From the NCBI GenBank assembly GCA_958450325.1, contig OY288243.1:43751378-43815377 (forward strand): a stretch of 64,000 nucleotides of DNA, given 5' to 3'. The DNA is from Agrostemma githago (lineage: Eukaryota > Streptophyta > Magnoliopsida > Caryophyllales > Caryophyllaceae). Positions 1 to 11,905 of this stretch are shown piece by piece (positions within the stretch are counted from its first letter, which is position 1; each line of letters opens with the position of its first letter). The notes beneath the pieces are model-generated. The model saw only the letters and a list, made by a program, of their open reading frames with translations, searched no databases and was not told the DNA's origin. The translations under genes and the position numbers were made by a program.

Positions 1-287
1 ATAGTATCCGACGTGGGCATTTAGCGGAGTGCAAATCTCTCAAAACCGACCTCAAATCCAGGCCCAGTGGGTCGTTCCGAGCAAAATAAGACTAATTTGG
101 GCCAAAACCGACACCAAAAATAAATCCCGTCTTTTGGCGACCGGGTCAAAACCCGGTCAAAGACGAACCCGTCACAAAAACCAGCCTAAATGCATCTTCT
201 AGAAGCTGGCGCCAAGTCTAAATTCAAATAAAATCAATCCAAACAACAATATCAATTCCTTCCTAAAATAGCTCGATTTGCTTGATC

Positions 288-426
288 CACTCGATCGAGT
301 GGATTGACCCACTCGGTCGAGTGGAGCGTCAGAAACCGGACCAGATTCATTTCTGAAGGCACTCGACCGAGTGCACTAGGGCACTCGATCGAGTGACCCT
401 AGGTCGTGGGGTTTCTCCTATAAATA
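288..426 (+). promoter_or_regulatory. LTR promoter of element L: four 14-bp palindromes followed by a TATA box
   Basis: Copies of CACTCGATCGAGTG or one-base variants lie at 288-301, 310-323, 360-373 and 382-395. A TATA box (CTATAAATA) follows at 418-426, about 23 bases after the last copy. The region after the TATA is pyrimidine-rich, as in R2. Promoter function is inferred from the position. Confidence 0.65.
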
Positions 427-803
427 CCCCCTTAACCCCATTCATTTCAAAAAGATTTTCCCATGCATTCTACCCTACATTTTCAACCCTAATTCATTCA
501 TCCTCTCCACACTTCAATCCTTAGTAACCCTAAGCGATACTACTCAAAAAACCGAGTCTACATCCATCACACATACACACACACATACATATTCAACACC
601 CCGAGATCAAAACTCGTCAAAGACCCGAGAGCATCCTCTCCCTAACCAAACACACCCTAACTCACCCTACATATCTCGACACTCCCGCGCACACGCCGCT
701 ACTACGAGTTCGTTTCCGAGACCATTAAGCATGTAGGTTGAGGGTGTCATCAAACCCCATTTCTTTTTCTCCTTTCCCTTTTTTTCGATTATATATGTAT
801 TAC

Positions 804-850
<47 letters not shown>

Positions 851-868
851 GTACTATTATTATTAGTC
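804..868. repeat. (TTA)n microsatellite
   Basis: An ATT trinucleotide run with two interruptions (GTACT and GTCG at the edge). It produces a spurious Asn-rich ORF on the minus strand. Confidence 0.95.
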
Positions 869-1539
869 GATATTAACGACACTAATATTTTATTTACTAA
901 CACTAACCTTTAATTTTGTGCATACTAACCTTTTATTTATTTTCGTTACTAACATTTTATTTATCGCACTCTAACATTTTATTTATGTATTCTAACACTA
1001 ACTTTTATTTTTGTATACTAACACTTTAATTCTGTATTCTAACATCTAACATTATTATACCGTGTATATATACATACTAATATCAAAATCTCGGTTTCGA
1101 ATACGTTTGACTATGACGATCGCCTAAAGTCCATCTAATTCCTTTACGAGTAACGACGGAGGTGGCGCCTTTTCGAGGAGCGCCGCCCCAATGTACTCAA
1201 GGACATGATGTGATCGTGATCAGTCCTAGTTGAACGTATTTGATCCCATTTCGATGATTAGCACGGAACCCGTTGACACGAAAACCGACATCACATAATC
1301 CGAAAGGATTAGTTTCGATGTCGTGACGTAGAGGGATGCAATTTTGTCACTAATCAAACTTTTCAATCACAAAATAGCATATTTCATAAAATCCCGATAA
1401 CGGTCTCATAATCGTATAATACACGTTTATGACATCGAGAACCGAGTTGAATTTAAATAATGCAATATTTTTATTTAACTCGGTCAATTATCGAATTCAA
1501 ACAAATAAAAATGAAACGAGCCATGCCTCGTACAGGGAG

Positions 1540-1669
1540 CACTCGATCGAGTGCCATGGGCCACTCGATCGAGTGCCATGGGCCACTCGATCGAGTAGCA
1601 CCCAAAAATCTGGACAGTAGCTACTTTAAAGACACACTCGATCGAGTCAGACCATGACTCGATCGAGTG
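1540..1669. repeat. Second cluster of the CACTCGATCGAGTG palindrome
   Basis: Five copies lie at 1540-1553, 1562-1575, 1584-1597, 1635-1648 and 1656-1669. The last three differ by one edge base. The first three are spaced 22 bases apart and separated by CCATGGGC, itself nearly palindromic. No TATA box is obvious downstream. Confidence 0.85.
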
Positions 1670-2756
1670 GGTCCTGTAGCCCAGAAATTCGAGAGCTTCA
1701 ATGCAACATTTGAGCCTCGTCATTTTTTTTACGACTTTTAGTCGACACGTGCATAATCAATCACGTAATTCTAATTTTCAAAACTCATGCATATCACGAC
1801 ACCTAAAACGATTTTGATCGACGGTCTCGCACTATTAATTTTATGTCGATGACTCTTTAGTCGTATCCGACACATAATTAATTTAGACTCCATTTCTCGA
1901 GGTGATAAGTCGGGACAAGGCATCGAGGTTCGAGATCGGGTTAGCACCACACCTAGGTCTCGAACCTCCGTCCTTTGATTGGTACACAATATAATGTGTA
2001 TCTAATCGAAAATTAGTCCAATTGCACAACTTACGGTCTAGTTTATATTTATTATATACGGGTCCGTTTCTAGTTAACGTCTACCATTTCCTATTCGATT
2101 ATTCTATTTTATTGCTCGTTGTATTGTGAATTCCGGGTTGTATTCCGCCCGTGTAATTTGTAATTTATTTACGAGTTTTCTATTTTCGATGTTTGCCATT
2201 TATTTATTTAAATGAACATCACATGCTAAATCACTTTGACGTGAATCAAGATGCATTAAATGACGTAGCAAACCAATAATTCATATGCTTAGCCCGAAAA
2301 CGCTGTTTGCATATCATTTAATCGTTTTACTAGCGCGCTCACACGAACACGAACGATGTCTTAGTAGAGGCCGCCATGTGCGGGCGGGGTTGGGTGTCCT
2401 TAGTGGGCTTCCCAACACGTACCCTCACCCCTTACTCAGAACCTTTGGTTTCCGGATGTCCGAAACCCTTGGCGCACGAGAGTCATTCTATATACGAAAG
2501 CCGGTTTATACGGTATCGATATTGCAATGCAAAGGGACGAGCCCAATGAACTCTGAAATCGAAGTGGGCTTACTTTGTGTATAGCCCATGACAATATAGA
2601 GTGGGCTCGTATGGTTCCGAATAACCACAAAATTCGGTGGCGACTCCATTTTGACTTAGATTTCGAACCCGAGAACAATCTCACCACGAGATTCATTCGC
2701 CTACCCAAACCCGCGCGTGGCCGCGTCGGGGTGGACCTACGTCATGTCCACAAACC

Positions 2757-2818
2757 TCAAGGTCACATTTCCTAAGACCACCCATCCATCCGGTTAAGAG
2801 ACTCCCGAAACTCGACAT
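2757..2818 (-). pseudogene. Gene A of R1, first ~20 codons, cut by element L
   Basis: On the minus strand an ATG at 2818 opens a frame beginning MSSFGSLLTGW and running to KCDLEV, where it meets the L LTR end at 2756. It is collinear with the start of gene A in R2 (ATG in the frame starting at 41202). A minus-strand TATA box lies at 2897-2902, about 80 bases upstream, and a GC-rich motif cluster lies at about 2950-3035. The remainder of the gene would lie left of the window, beyond element L. Confidence 0.6.
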
Positions 2819-2896
2819 GACTCAAAATAATACAAAGAAGCTATAAAGACACTATGGGTGATCTAGTATGTCTAAAACGAGTACCCATAACCCACA

Positions 2897-3035
2897 TATA
2901 TAGCCTTAATCCCACAAAAATTAGGAAATTATGAAAAATTTCCATAACCGAGAATCGGGCCGCCCGAACCCCGGTGCCTCAAGACCGAGACGCCCAGGCC
3001 CAGGCATCGAAGGCCTGGGTCATCAGCCTCCTGGC
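2897..3035 (-). promoter_or_regulatory. Antisense promoter of gene A in R1
   Basis: The minus-strand TATATA at 2897-2902 lies upstream of the gene A ATG. Further upstream (2950-3035) is a cluster of GCCTGG/CCAGGC and GGTGCCTCA motifs. The same arrangement is seen at 41268-41420 in R2. Confidence 0.5.
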
Positions 3036-3674
3036 ATCCGAATTCCATGATGTTAGCCACGCTTTACCCCATTGACTGTCACTTGACAACCCCGAACGTT
3101 AGGAACAACTTTCTGAAGTCGCTAAACCCCTTTCCAAAAGCCAAAATGCCCGCGCGAGAATGACAGGTCCACACGGACGATAAATTTTGTCCATCGGATC
3201 CACCAAACTTAGACATTTTTTTGTTTTCTTTTTAGGGGGATAAACTACCCCACGTAGGCATGTTGTAGCCCCGAGTGGCATCATCAATTCACGTCTGTAG
3301 CCCAGTACGACATTACCATTAGAAGACATAAGAAGTGGCCTATTTTTTTTTTCAAAAGTGGTCTAACTTTTTTCTTTTTTGCCTCATTTTAAACATGAAT
3401 GTCGAGCCAATCACACTTGTCTCCCAGCACCGAACACGTACTCGGTCAAAGCAATTTAGCTACAAAGCATTTCTTACATTTTTTGCACATCTCAGGTCAA
3501 ATATTTTAATCGATGTACTACTTTATCCAACTCCTGGCTCAAACTAACGCATTTCAAGAATTCCAAAAAATATTTCGTAATCCTATGCAATCCTAACTCA
3601 TCTAAAACGTCATAAACTACGACGAAACCGCAAACGAACCAAACTTGAAGTGATTACTTGTCATATAAGTCAAC
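3036..3674. other. R1 interior between genes A and B; no gene
   Basis: This AT-rich spacer is collinear with about 41440-42110 in R2 (shared landmarks: a TGTAGCCCAGCACGACA-type segment and the sequence before TCAACATTTC). The last five bases, TCAAC (3670-3674), are one copy of the A1 target-site duplication. Confidence 0.7.
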
Positions 3675-5134
3675 TGATATGCTTGATTTATATCGTGTTT
3701 CCTTCTTGCTTTACTCATTTTTTTCTTGGTTTTATCGCTCTTAGAAGCGATTTTTGAGCTACTAATATTTTCTCTTGATTTATCTTGTGTTTCGAGGTTC
3801 CTATGGCAAGAACGCGGCTTTTGGAGTCGATTTCTGCGTCGTAAGCGCCTATCCCGAGTCACAAGACATCCTTAGAGTCGAGGAAAAGCAAGAAGGAGTC
3901 ATCCCGGGAAGCTACATGGTCGTGTAGTAAGCCGTGAAGCAAAGAAGAGATGAAGGGAGCAACAATAGCCCGACATGGCCGTGACCTTATTTGTCCGCTC
4001 ATGGCCAGGACGGGGGGCCTCACGACCATGAGCCCCTTAATCATGGCCATGAGCCCCCTGTCTTATTTATCCTCATGTTTCGACGCCTCATTCTTTTTTT
4101 TTGGGGGGAACACTATATATACCCTTCCTCTTGTATTTTGTAGGGGAGAACAAAACCCTAGAGAGAGGCACACTACTTTAGCTTAATCTTACCTTAATTT
4201 CTCCTTAATCCTTCTTTAATTTTAGCTTAACTCTAGTCTACTTGTGTAATTTGGCAAACTCTTGAAGAATTCATCACTTTGACACATTGGTGGATGTATC
4301 TTGGGTTATCATTTATGCAAGCTTAGATCTTTTCATTCCATACTTGTGTTGGTATAATTTCTTTAATCTCTTCTCTTTTAAATCCTTGTTTTCCATTTAA
4401 AGTTTCAATCTTTGTTCTTAGATTATTGTTTTCTCCTTATTAATCTTACATTATGAACATGTTGGTTATTATGTTAGTTTTCTTAGTGAATGTTAGTCTC
4501 ATCCTAGTCATGTGTGAGTAGACTCATTGTGGGGTTAATATGGGGATTAGGTGTTGTTTATGGGTAATTAGGGATTGTTTGTGGTAAAGGTTGAATCTTT
4601 GTCACTTGTCACATGTTAAGCATGCTTTGTGTTTGTTGAAATGATAGTTAGAATAGTAGTGGCCATGCTATTTCTTGCTAGTTTCTTCTTTCCCATGGTA
4701 TGCATAATTTGTGGTTGAATTCTCTTATTTTGGGTAACATCACACTTGAGTTTTCGGGTTTGTCTTTGACGCGAGAGCGCGGCCTTACCTTAGTGACTAG
4801 GTGAAACCTTTACCCTCGACTCCCTCTTAGCCTTAAACACCTATGAACCCGACTTAACCCTACTCTTTCTCTTATTGATTTCTCCGTTTTCATTATCATA
4901 ATTTTAGTTATTATCATTGCTTTAGGTTGTTCTTGTTCATTTAGTACTAGCCTTAGTATAATCAATCATCATCAATTCTTCTCCTTGTTTCCTTGCGACT
5001 TGTCTTGAGTCTAAGTAAGTTTTAGTCTAAACTCGCTATACCGTCTCTTGTGGACCGACCCGACTTGCCCATACTACTTAAGTTTAGGTAGGTTGGTTTA
5101 TTGGTGTCGGGGTCGACGATAAAGCCTCACATCA
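3675..5134 (+). repeat. A1 5' LTR
   Basis: Highly similar to 30950-32403, with scattered substitutions. It starts TGATATGCTTGATTTATATC and ends GCCTCACATCA. The TATATATA at 4114-4121 is the likely promoter, and a pyrimidine/AT-rich leader follows. Confidence 0.95.
3915..4121 (+). promoter_or_regulatory. A1 LTR promoter: CATGGCCRTGAG motif cluster plus TATA box
   Basis: Near-palindromic motifs built on CATGGCC(A/G)TGAG occur at about 3915, 3974, 3998, 4021 (CACGACCATGAG) and 4042. The TATA box (TATATATA) is at 4114-4121. The 3' LTR repeats this arrangement (31190-31324, TATA at 31383-31390). The same motif forms a dense array at 21225-21500. Confidence 0.65.
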
Positions 5135-5137
5135 ATT

Positions 5138-5156
5138 TGGCGCCGTTGCCGGGGAC
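5138..5156 (+). other. A1 primer binding site
   Basis: TGGCGCCGTTGCCGGGGAC starts three bases after the LTR end. This is the tRNA-Asp-type site typical of Athila elements. Confidence 0.85.
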
Positions 5157-5308
5157 GGTGCTAGTTTAGACTTTGTTTACTTGTTTTCGAAACTTAGTTG
5201 CCGTTTGTGTGTTTTTCTCTCTTTGTCTTTTGTTGTGGTTTGTTTTTGTCTCTACCTAGTGCCCTCAAAGCACCAGGTGTTCTAACGTTTGTACCGAGTG
5301 TGTAGTTT

Positions 5309-6306
5309 ATGCCTAGAAGAGGGAACGACTCCTTGCTCTTCAATTCAGATCCGGAGAGACTCTTGCGAGCCTTTCGGCAAAGGACAATTGCTAGAGTAAG
5401 AAATTCCCAACCGGGTCCGAGCAACAACGTTTTCGAACAAGGCTTAGGATTTTACTTGAACGAACCACCGGAAGACAACACCGAAGGGGACTTCTCAAAC
5501 CCCTTCGGCACTTTGTTCCAATCACCTCCTACATCTCCTACTACTTCTTCTTCAACATCTCCATCAAGTTCTACACCATCATCACCAATCCATCACATCA
5601 TGCCTAAGTTCTCTTCACATTCGACGTTCACCGAGGATGTTTTGCCCAGTCCTACTGCTTTACCGGCCGCTTACGCCGGAAATTTTGTGGCAAAGACTCA
5701 ATTTATCCAATTGGTTGAGCGGAGTCAATTTAGTGGGTTACCCACCGAGGATCCACATCAACACATGAAAACCTTTTCCGACTATTGTGATGCCATCTCT
5801 CAAACGGGAATAACCCAAGATCAAATTCGATGGGTCCTCTTCCCTTTCTCTTTAATCGGTAAGGCTAAACAATGGCTTAAGGGTCTCAACAAGGAGGCTC
5901 TAGGGATTGACACATGGAAGAAGCTAGCCTTAGCTTTCTACCAAAAATTTTACCCCCCGGAGAAGACAAATCTATTAAGAGCTTCCATCACCGGTTTCCA
6001 ACAACGGGATGAAGAGAGCCTCTATGAAGCATGGGAGCGTTTCAAGGCATTGGTTAGATCGTGCCCCCATCATGGGCTTTCACAATGGTTCTTGGTCCAA
6101 CAATTTTGGAACGGTTTATACGAGGATTCAAGAGCCATACTCAATATGGGCTCAAATGGACGTTTCACCGAAGTTGAAGACGATCAAACATGGGCAAGAA
6201 TTGAGGAAATGGCGGTCCATAATTCCTAATATTCTAGGCCTAGGAAGGCAAATCGAGGGGGGAGGCATGATATTGATGCTATTACACAACTAAGTGCCGA
6301 TTTGGG
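5309..6306 (+). pseudogene. A1 gag, N-terminal part (nonsense codon, then copia insertion)
   Basis: The frame opens at 5309 (MPRRGNDSLLF) after a ~150-base leader. A Ser/Thr/Pro-rich stretch precedes the plant retrotransposon gag (capsid) domain, recognisable from FVAKTQFIQLVERSQFSGLP through QWLKGLNKEA to LVQQFWNGLY. A TAA at 6227-6229 interrupts the frame. The same frame stays open beyond it up to the copia insertion at 6307. The capsid would form the cytoplasmic virus-like particle. The rest of gag resumes at 15504 in the matching frame. Confidence 0.9.
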
Positions 6307-7588
6307 TGTTGGAGCAAGTGTCCTCCATAATAGTGCATTGATATATTAAATCTCATGGACGGAATATACTTGGGATAATTAGTACATCGATTCTCCACGT
6401 CAGTTGATTAACGTAAATCGATAACGCTCAGCTGACTAGAGTTAGACGTTATTGTCGTAAGACGGCGGTGATCAACTGATCCCTTTCGGTCACACCTATA
6501 GGATGAGACCCAAATAGAAAACTAATTATTTGTATTTGATACAGTTAATCAGTTCCTTGCGTATATATTTGATATATGCTTTGGAATGAGAGTTATTTAT
6601 TGGAGATAGAGTTTAGAACTCAGTCAGATTAAGTTTATTAGTCTATTATACGATAATTGACTGAATAAATTTCACGTCTTATTAATACGATTAAATAAGA
6701 CCTAATTTAGTATTTAACCGTTAATTACTAAATTAGTTAAGGTTTTGTATGCTTTTATGGGTAGTGATAATTAGCCATTAATATTTACAAGAAGTTGTAA
6801 ATTTAGCTAAGTAATTATTATTATGGGACCTATTATATATAGATATAATAGTAATGTACTACTTAAAGAGTTAAGAGTATATTATTTATTTGATGTGATC
6901 AATTATATGAGATAATTGATCATGTCACACATAAGCATTTGTATGACAAATGACAAAAATAAAATGGACCAATTTTATGTACATGTATATGGCACACAAG
7001 TAAAAATAAGGGCAATAATGGTTGTTCTTATTTATGTGCATGCATGAATAATAGTAATTATTACACTAGACCCAAGACCTTATGCATGCAAATAAAATAA
7101 AGCAATTGGTCTTCCCTAGGGTAAGGGTGGCCGGTTTTGGGGGTTGATATAAGGGAACATTTTGTTCTCTTTTTTAACTCCATTCATTCATTAGTGATTT
7201 TGCTTTTACCTCTTCTCCAAAAATACTCTCATACTAATATTCATCTTTATTACTAAAGTAGTAATATTCATAATATTAGTATAGGTTCATCACTACTATT
7301 ATCTAGTTAATAATAATAGTGTGATTATTTGGGTTGAATCTTGGTGCAACTAGAAGGAGATCTTCTACTTTGGAGGATCATTCATACTAATATAAGCTCA
7401 AGAACAATAAGAAAAGGAGTTTTCTTATTGTGCCCATTATTTCCTCTTTGTTTATGTAAGGAAATCTCTTATTGTATCTAGTTTTTTTCATTTTATGTCA
7501 TGCATGTAACTAGATCTTTATATACTAAATTAACAAGTAATTTAGTAACTAATTAGAGAAGTCTAATTAGAGGGTTATGAACCTATAA
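6307..7588 (+). repeat. Copia 5' LTR
   Basis: Matches 14198-15498 nearly base for base. A TATA-like TATAAG lies near 7148-7153. The 3' copy has small extra segments, for example near 14346 and 15270. Confidence 0.95.
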
Positions 7589-7590
7589 AG

Positions 7591-7602
7591 TGGTATCAAA
7601 GC
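7591..7602 (+). other. Copia primer binding site (initiator tRNA-Met type)
   Basis: TGGTATCAAAGC lies two bases past the inferred LTR end. It is one base off the usual TGGTATCAGAGC. Confidence 0.85.
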
Positions 7603-9322
7603 TTTGTTGTTGCATACATGTCGATTTTTGACAATTTTTTCGGGTTATATGATAACTTTGTAAAAACCGAAAATTATGTGTAAAAATTTGTTTCACACGA
7701 AATTTTTGGGTACATGCATACCTAATGACCTCAAAATGGTTTTGGTCGAGTTTGGTAATTTTTGGAATTAATTTGCTAATTTATAATCATTTATGCCTTA
7801 AAAACCGAGTTTTTATGCCTATTTGATGTTAAAAGTTAACTAAAAATAGTTGCATGTTGTTTTTGGGCATGATATTTTTTTTGTACATTTCATCATATGT
7901 TTAAGGACATATTTCTAAATTTTTGAAATTTATTTTGTCCTTTTGGGATGTTTATTATTTTTTATTGGATAAAAATAGATAAACATGCATTTATTTGTTC
8001 CAAATTTGTTCGAAATTTTTTGTGGACAAATTTTTGTTTTTTGAGTTCCTGGAAATGTTCCAAAATTTAAATTTTTTTTTTTATTTTTATTTTTGGGTGT
8101 TTTATGATTTAATTTGAATTTATTTCATAAAATTGACCATTTACCGATTAAATTAGAAAATTAAATCAATTCAAACTAATTTTTTATCTTTCAAATTAGT
8201 AGAGACTAATTCTTGAAATTCCAAATTGGTTTGGAAAAATTAGTTTGAGCTTAATTGAGAATTAAGTGTTGATTAATGATTTTTAATGGTTAAAAATCGA
8301 TAAATTCCATAAAAACCGAGCTAGGATGAACTTGATAAATTAAAGGGCGATTTTGGCATGATTTTTATAACATTTTATTTATTTTAATGTTGTTGAATGA
8401 ATGAATGTCATTTTATTGATTATTTTGCAAGATTGTACCTAGTATGACCTAGTATTTTAATCGGTATTACCCGTAATGTAAGAGAATATCGATTTGGCTG
8501 TAATTAATTGCAATCTCGTATCGCCCGTTTGTAATAATTAATAGTTTTATTTATACAAATGTATAATAGGAATGCTATGTATTCATTTGTATCATTTGTA
8601 ATTAATTATTATGAAGACGGAGATTACCCAAGACGGTGGACAAAAGACGGTGCCTTTTGGAGGTGTTCCTTTGAAGAGGCCAGGGACCAAGGAGTTGGTT
8701 TCCGATTTTGTAATAGTCTAGTTAATTAGATTAACTAGATGGCCATACTAGGATTTATTTTGTTTGATGCTTGCTTATATTTGCTCATGCCAAAATCGCC
8801 AATCATGCATTTTATTTTTCGATTGTCAATTCACCAATTTACGTAATCACCAAATTAGTTCACTTATAAGTGATTAGTAACTTAATATTGACAGGACCTC
8901 TCACATCCATAGTAACAATTGAGATATAGCCTTACCAATTAAAGCAGCTATGAACCCCTTGTTCATTAGGGCAACCACAACGTGGACCCCTTTTTACCTT
9001 GGGTAAGTAGGGTGATAAAATCACATGCCAAGATTGGGTTGGACTCAACGAGATAAGAGTTATTTTAGGGCTAGGAGATGGATTTGGTTGAAATCCGTCA
9101 ACCGAGAGTTCTAGAGTAGAATTGGTCGAGTAATGACTTACCGTTTTTACATAAGGATTGCATGCGATGTTAGTTCTTATCTAAATGCGGGTCTCGGAAT
9201 CACTTATATAATTTCGTGAGGGGTCATTATATGAGTGACTTGTTAAAATTGTTTTACAAGTAAATTATATAACAATGGATGTTAATATTTCCTAAATTTT
9301 GTTGTAGTATTTATAATTCGCT
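7603..9322 (+). other. Copia 5' leader; no gene seen
   Basis: An AT-rich untranslated leader of about 1.7 kb between the primer binding site and the gag start at 9323. I see no ORF of note and no nested repeat. Confidence 0.75.
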
Positions 9323-10230
9323 ATGGCTACCAATGCAACCATTCAACTCGGAAAAGATTCTTGGCTTAGGTCCGTTATGGACAAATGTATCTTGAAAGAC
9401 GATGGAAGTAATTTCATCGAGTGGGAGTCAACCATAAAAGGTGCGGCGTTGTCCGACAACGTCCTTCGTTACTTGAACGAGCCACCACCCAATGAACCCG
9501 GTCCTAGAGCCACCGCGGCACAAAGGACCGCCTATGAGGAGTTTTTGAAGATATCTAACGATATCAAGAATGTCTTGATATGGTCAATGTCTCCAAAACT
9601 CAAGCTTCAATATATTACCCTTAATGCATATGAGATATTCTCAAGGGTTACGACGGCTTTTTCTTAATCACCCGACATCCGTCAATATGAAGCTATGATG
9701 AAATTCTTCGAGGGTAAGCTAGAAAAGGGTCAAAAAGTTGGTCCCCATGTGCTCAAGATGATTGAGCATATTGACACTCTAGAGCGTCTAGGGTGTAGCA
9801 TTCCCAAGAAGCTTGCGATAGGTCGCATTCTTCACTCACTCCCCTCCAAGTTCTCCCAAATTAGGGTGAACTACAATATGCATGGCATGGACAAGAGTTT
9901 CCAAGAGCTTCATGCACTCCTCAACCAAGCGGAGAGGGACATGGAGGCTAGTGGGAGTGAGAAGAGAGACATGCTCTCCATGAAAATGAAGAATCTCAAT
10001 CTTGGGGTTCAAAAGGGTAAAAACAAGGGTAAGACCAAATTCAAGAGACAAGGAAAAGACAAGAACAAAGGGAAAGCTATTGAGAATAGCAAACCTAAGG
10101 CTAAGGTTAACAAACATGCCGACGCCGATTGCTATTATTGTAATGGCAAGGGACATTGGAAGCGCAATTGTCCCAAATATGTGAAAGATTTGAAGAACAA
10201 GAAAGACGAGAGTGAGACTCCGTCAGGTAT
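9323..10230 (+). pseudogene. Copia gag (UBN2-like capsid plus CCHC zinc knuckle), one nonsense codon
   Basis: The start at 9323 opens MATNATIQLGKDSW and is followed by a capsid domain (DDGSNFIEWESTIKGAAL). A TAA at 9665-9667 breaks the frame. The same frame continues (QYEAMMKFFEGKLEKGQKVG) into a Lys-rich linker and the knuckle CYYCNGKGHWKRNC (C-x2-C-x4-H-x4-C) at about 10129-10170. The frame runs straight on into pol, as usual for copia. Confidence 0.9.
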
Positions 10231-11905
10231 TGTCCTCACTTCTCTCTATATGATAGAAATTAACTATACTTGCACTTCCACTTGGGTATTAGATACCGGA
10301 TGTGGTTCTCATCTTTGTAATCATTTACAGGGGCTGAGGGACGTGCGAGCACTAGCCAATGGTGATGTGGACCTATGCATGGGAAATGGAGCTAGAGTAG
10401 CCGCTATATCCGTAGGCACTTATGTACTCACTCTAGCTAGTGGTTTTGAGTTGTATTTGAATAATTGTTATTTCGTACCAACTTTAACTAAGACCATTAT
10501 CTCCATTTCCGTACTTGATATGGAAGGTTTTTCCTTTATGATTAAGGACAATCGTTGTACTTTTTCATTTAATGACATGGTTTATGGTAAAGCTACGTCT
10601 ATAGGAGGTATTTATGTTCTAGATAATGTTAATGATATATATCATGTAGAAAACAAGAAGCTCAAAACGGGTGAACCTAATCAATCCTACCTTTGGCATT
10701 GTCGTTTAGGACACATAAACGAACGACGCATAAAGAGACTTGTTTCAACGAAACTTCTCAAACCGTTTGATTACGAATCTTATGGCGCATGCGAGTCTTG
10801 CCTTTTGGTCAAGATGACTCGTGCTCCTTTCTCAAGTAAAGGAACACGAGCAAGTGAGGTATTGGGCCTTATACATACCGATGTGTGTGGCCCAACGACT
10901 ATCACCGCTAGGGGTGGTTACAACTACTTCATTACTTTTTCCGACGACTTAAGTAGATATGGGTATGTCTACTTAATGAGGCACAAGAGCGATGCTTTTG
11001 AAAAGTTCAAAGAGTTTCAAAGTGAAGTAGAGAACCAATTGGATAAAAAGATTAAAGTACTACGATCCGATCGTGGTGGTGAATACCTAAATAATGAATT
11101 TAATTCACACCTAAAAGATTGTGGCATAGTATCACAATGGACTCCTCCTGGCACACCACAATTGAATGGTGTGGCCGAAAGGAGAAACCGAACTTTATTA
11201 GATATGGTTCGGTCCATGATGAGTCTCACTGAGCTTCCTGATTCATTTTGGGGTTTTGCCATATTGTCCGCAATATTTTAACTAAATCGAAGCCCGACTA
11301 AAGCAGCCAATAAGACACCATATGAGATATGGAAGGGAAGGGTTCCTTATTTGTTGTTTATGAGAATATGGGGTTGTGAGGCATATGTTCAGAACAAGTC
11401 TGACAACAAACTCGCACCAAGATCCGACAAATGTCTGTTTGTAGGGTATCCAAAGGAAACACAAGGTTATTACTTCTACAATCATCATAAAAACAAAGTA
11501 TTTGTGGCTCGTGACGCTGTCTTTCTAGAAAATGACTTCATTTCTAGAAGACAGAGTGGGAGAAAATTGGAACTTGATGAAGTCCAAGAGCCACAAACCG
11601 AGAATGAAGTGGAGGAAAGCGTTCCCTCCTCCTCGGACACGGTTGATGTTCCCTTTGAACCTAGGAAATCCATGAGGGTTAGTCATCCTCCAGATCGATA
11701 CCTTGGTATTGTCGAGGAAGATGCGTTAGACATGTTACTTTGCGAAAGTGACGAACCTACAACCCACAAAGCGGCCATATCTAGTCGTGATTCCATGCAA
11801 TGGCTTGAAGCCATGCGATCCGAAATGGACTCTATGCACGAAAACCAAGTGTGGGATTTGGTTGATTTACCTGAAAAGGTGAGACCTCTTCAGTGTAAGT
11901 GGTAA
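10231..11905 (+). pseudogene. Copia pol: protease and integrase, with a stop and a frameshift
   Basis: The protease active site is WVLDTGCGSHLC (D-T-G). Then come the GAG-pre-integrase motif (LWHCRLGHINERRIKRL), the zinc HHCC region (H/CESC) and the integrase core, with D in IHTDVCGP, D in LRSDRGGEY and E in NGVAERRNRT. A TAA at 11279-11281 interrupts the frame, which then continues (TPYEIWKGRVPYL, GCEAYV, C-terminal domain). At about 11902 a few bases are missing after QCKW, giving a stop and a shift into the RT frame. Confidence 0.92.

Larger units (their letters stand above)
1..2756 (+). mobile_element. LTR of a Tat-lineage Ty3/gypsy element (element L), left edge outside the window
   Basis: The last ~550 bases match the 3' part of the R2 LTRs (for example 2352-2490 against 34012-34150), and the segment ends in GTCCACA like R2's LTRs. 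A TATA box lies at 418-426, about where R2's LTR has its own. No TGTAGACACC start is visible, so the left end lies before base 1. The 5' and middle parts differ from R2, so this is a related but separate family with a longer LTR. The sequence that follows (2757 on) is the start of an antisense gene A of R1, not a primer binding site. L is therefore best read as a 3' or solo LTR inserted into R1. There is no coding region: the short ORFs here cross palindromic repeats and a microsatellite. Confidence 0.7.

Noticed and set aside
667..903. Minus-strand ORF with a poly-Asn run
   Set aside because: It is the translation of the (TTA)n microsatellite, with no domain or promoter.
1429..1723. Short ORFs on both strands with repeated HSIECHGPLDRV-like peptides
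   Set aside because: The peptides come from the CACTCGATCGAGTG palindrome read in several frames.
2436..2775. ORFs in the last part of element L
   Set aside because: Different frames on both strands over LTR sequence with no known domain; R2's homologous LTR does not keep them.
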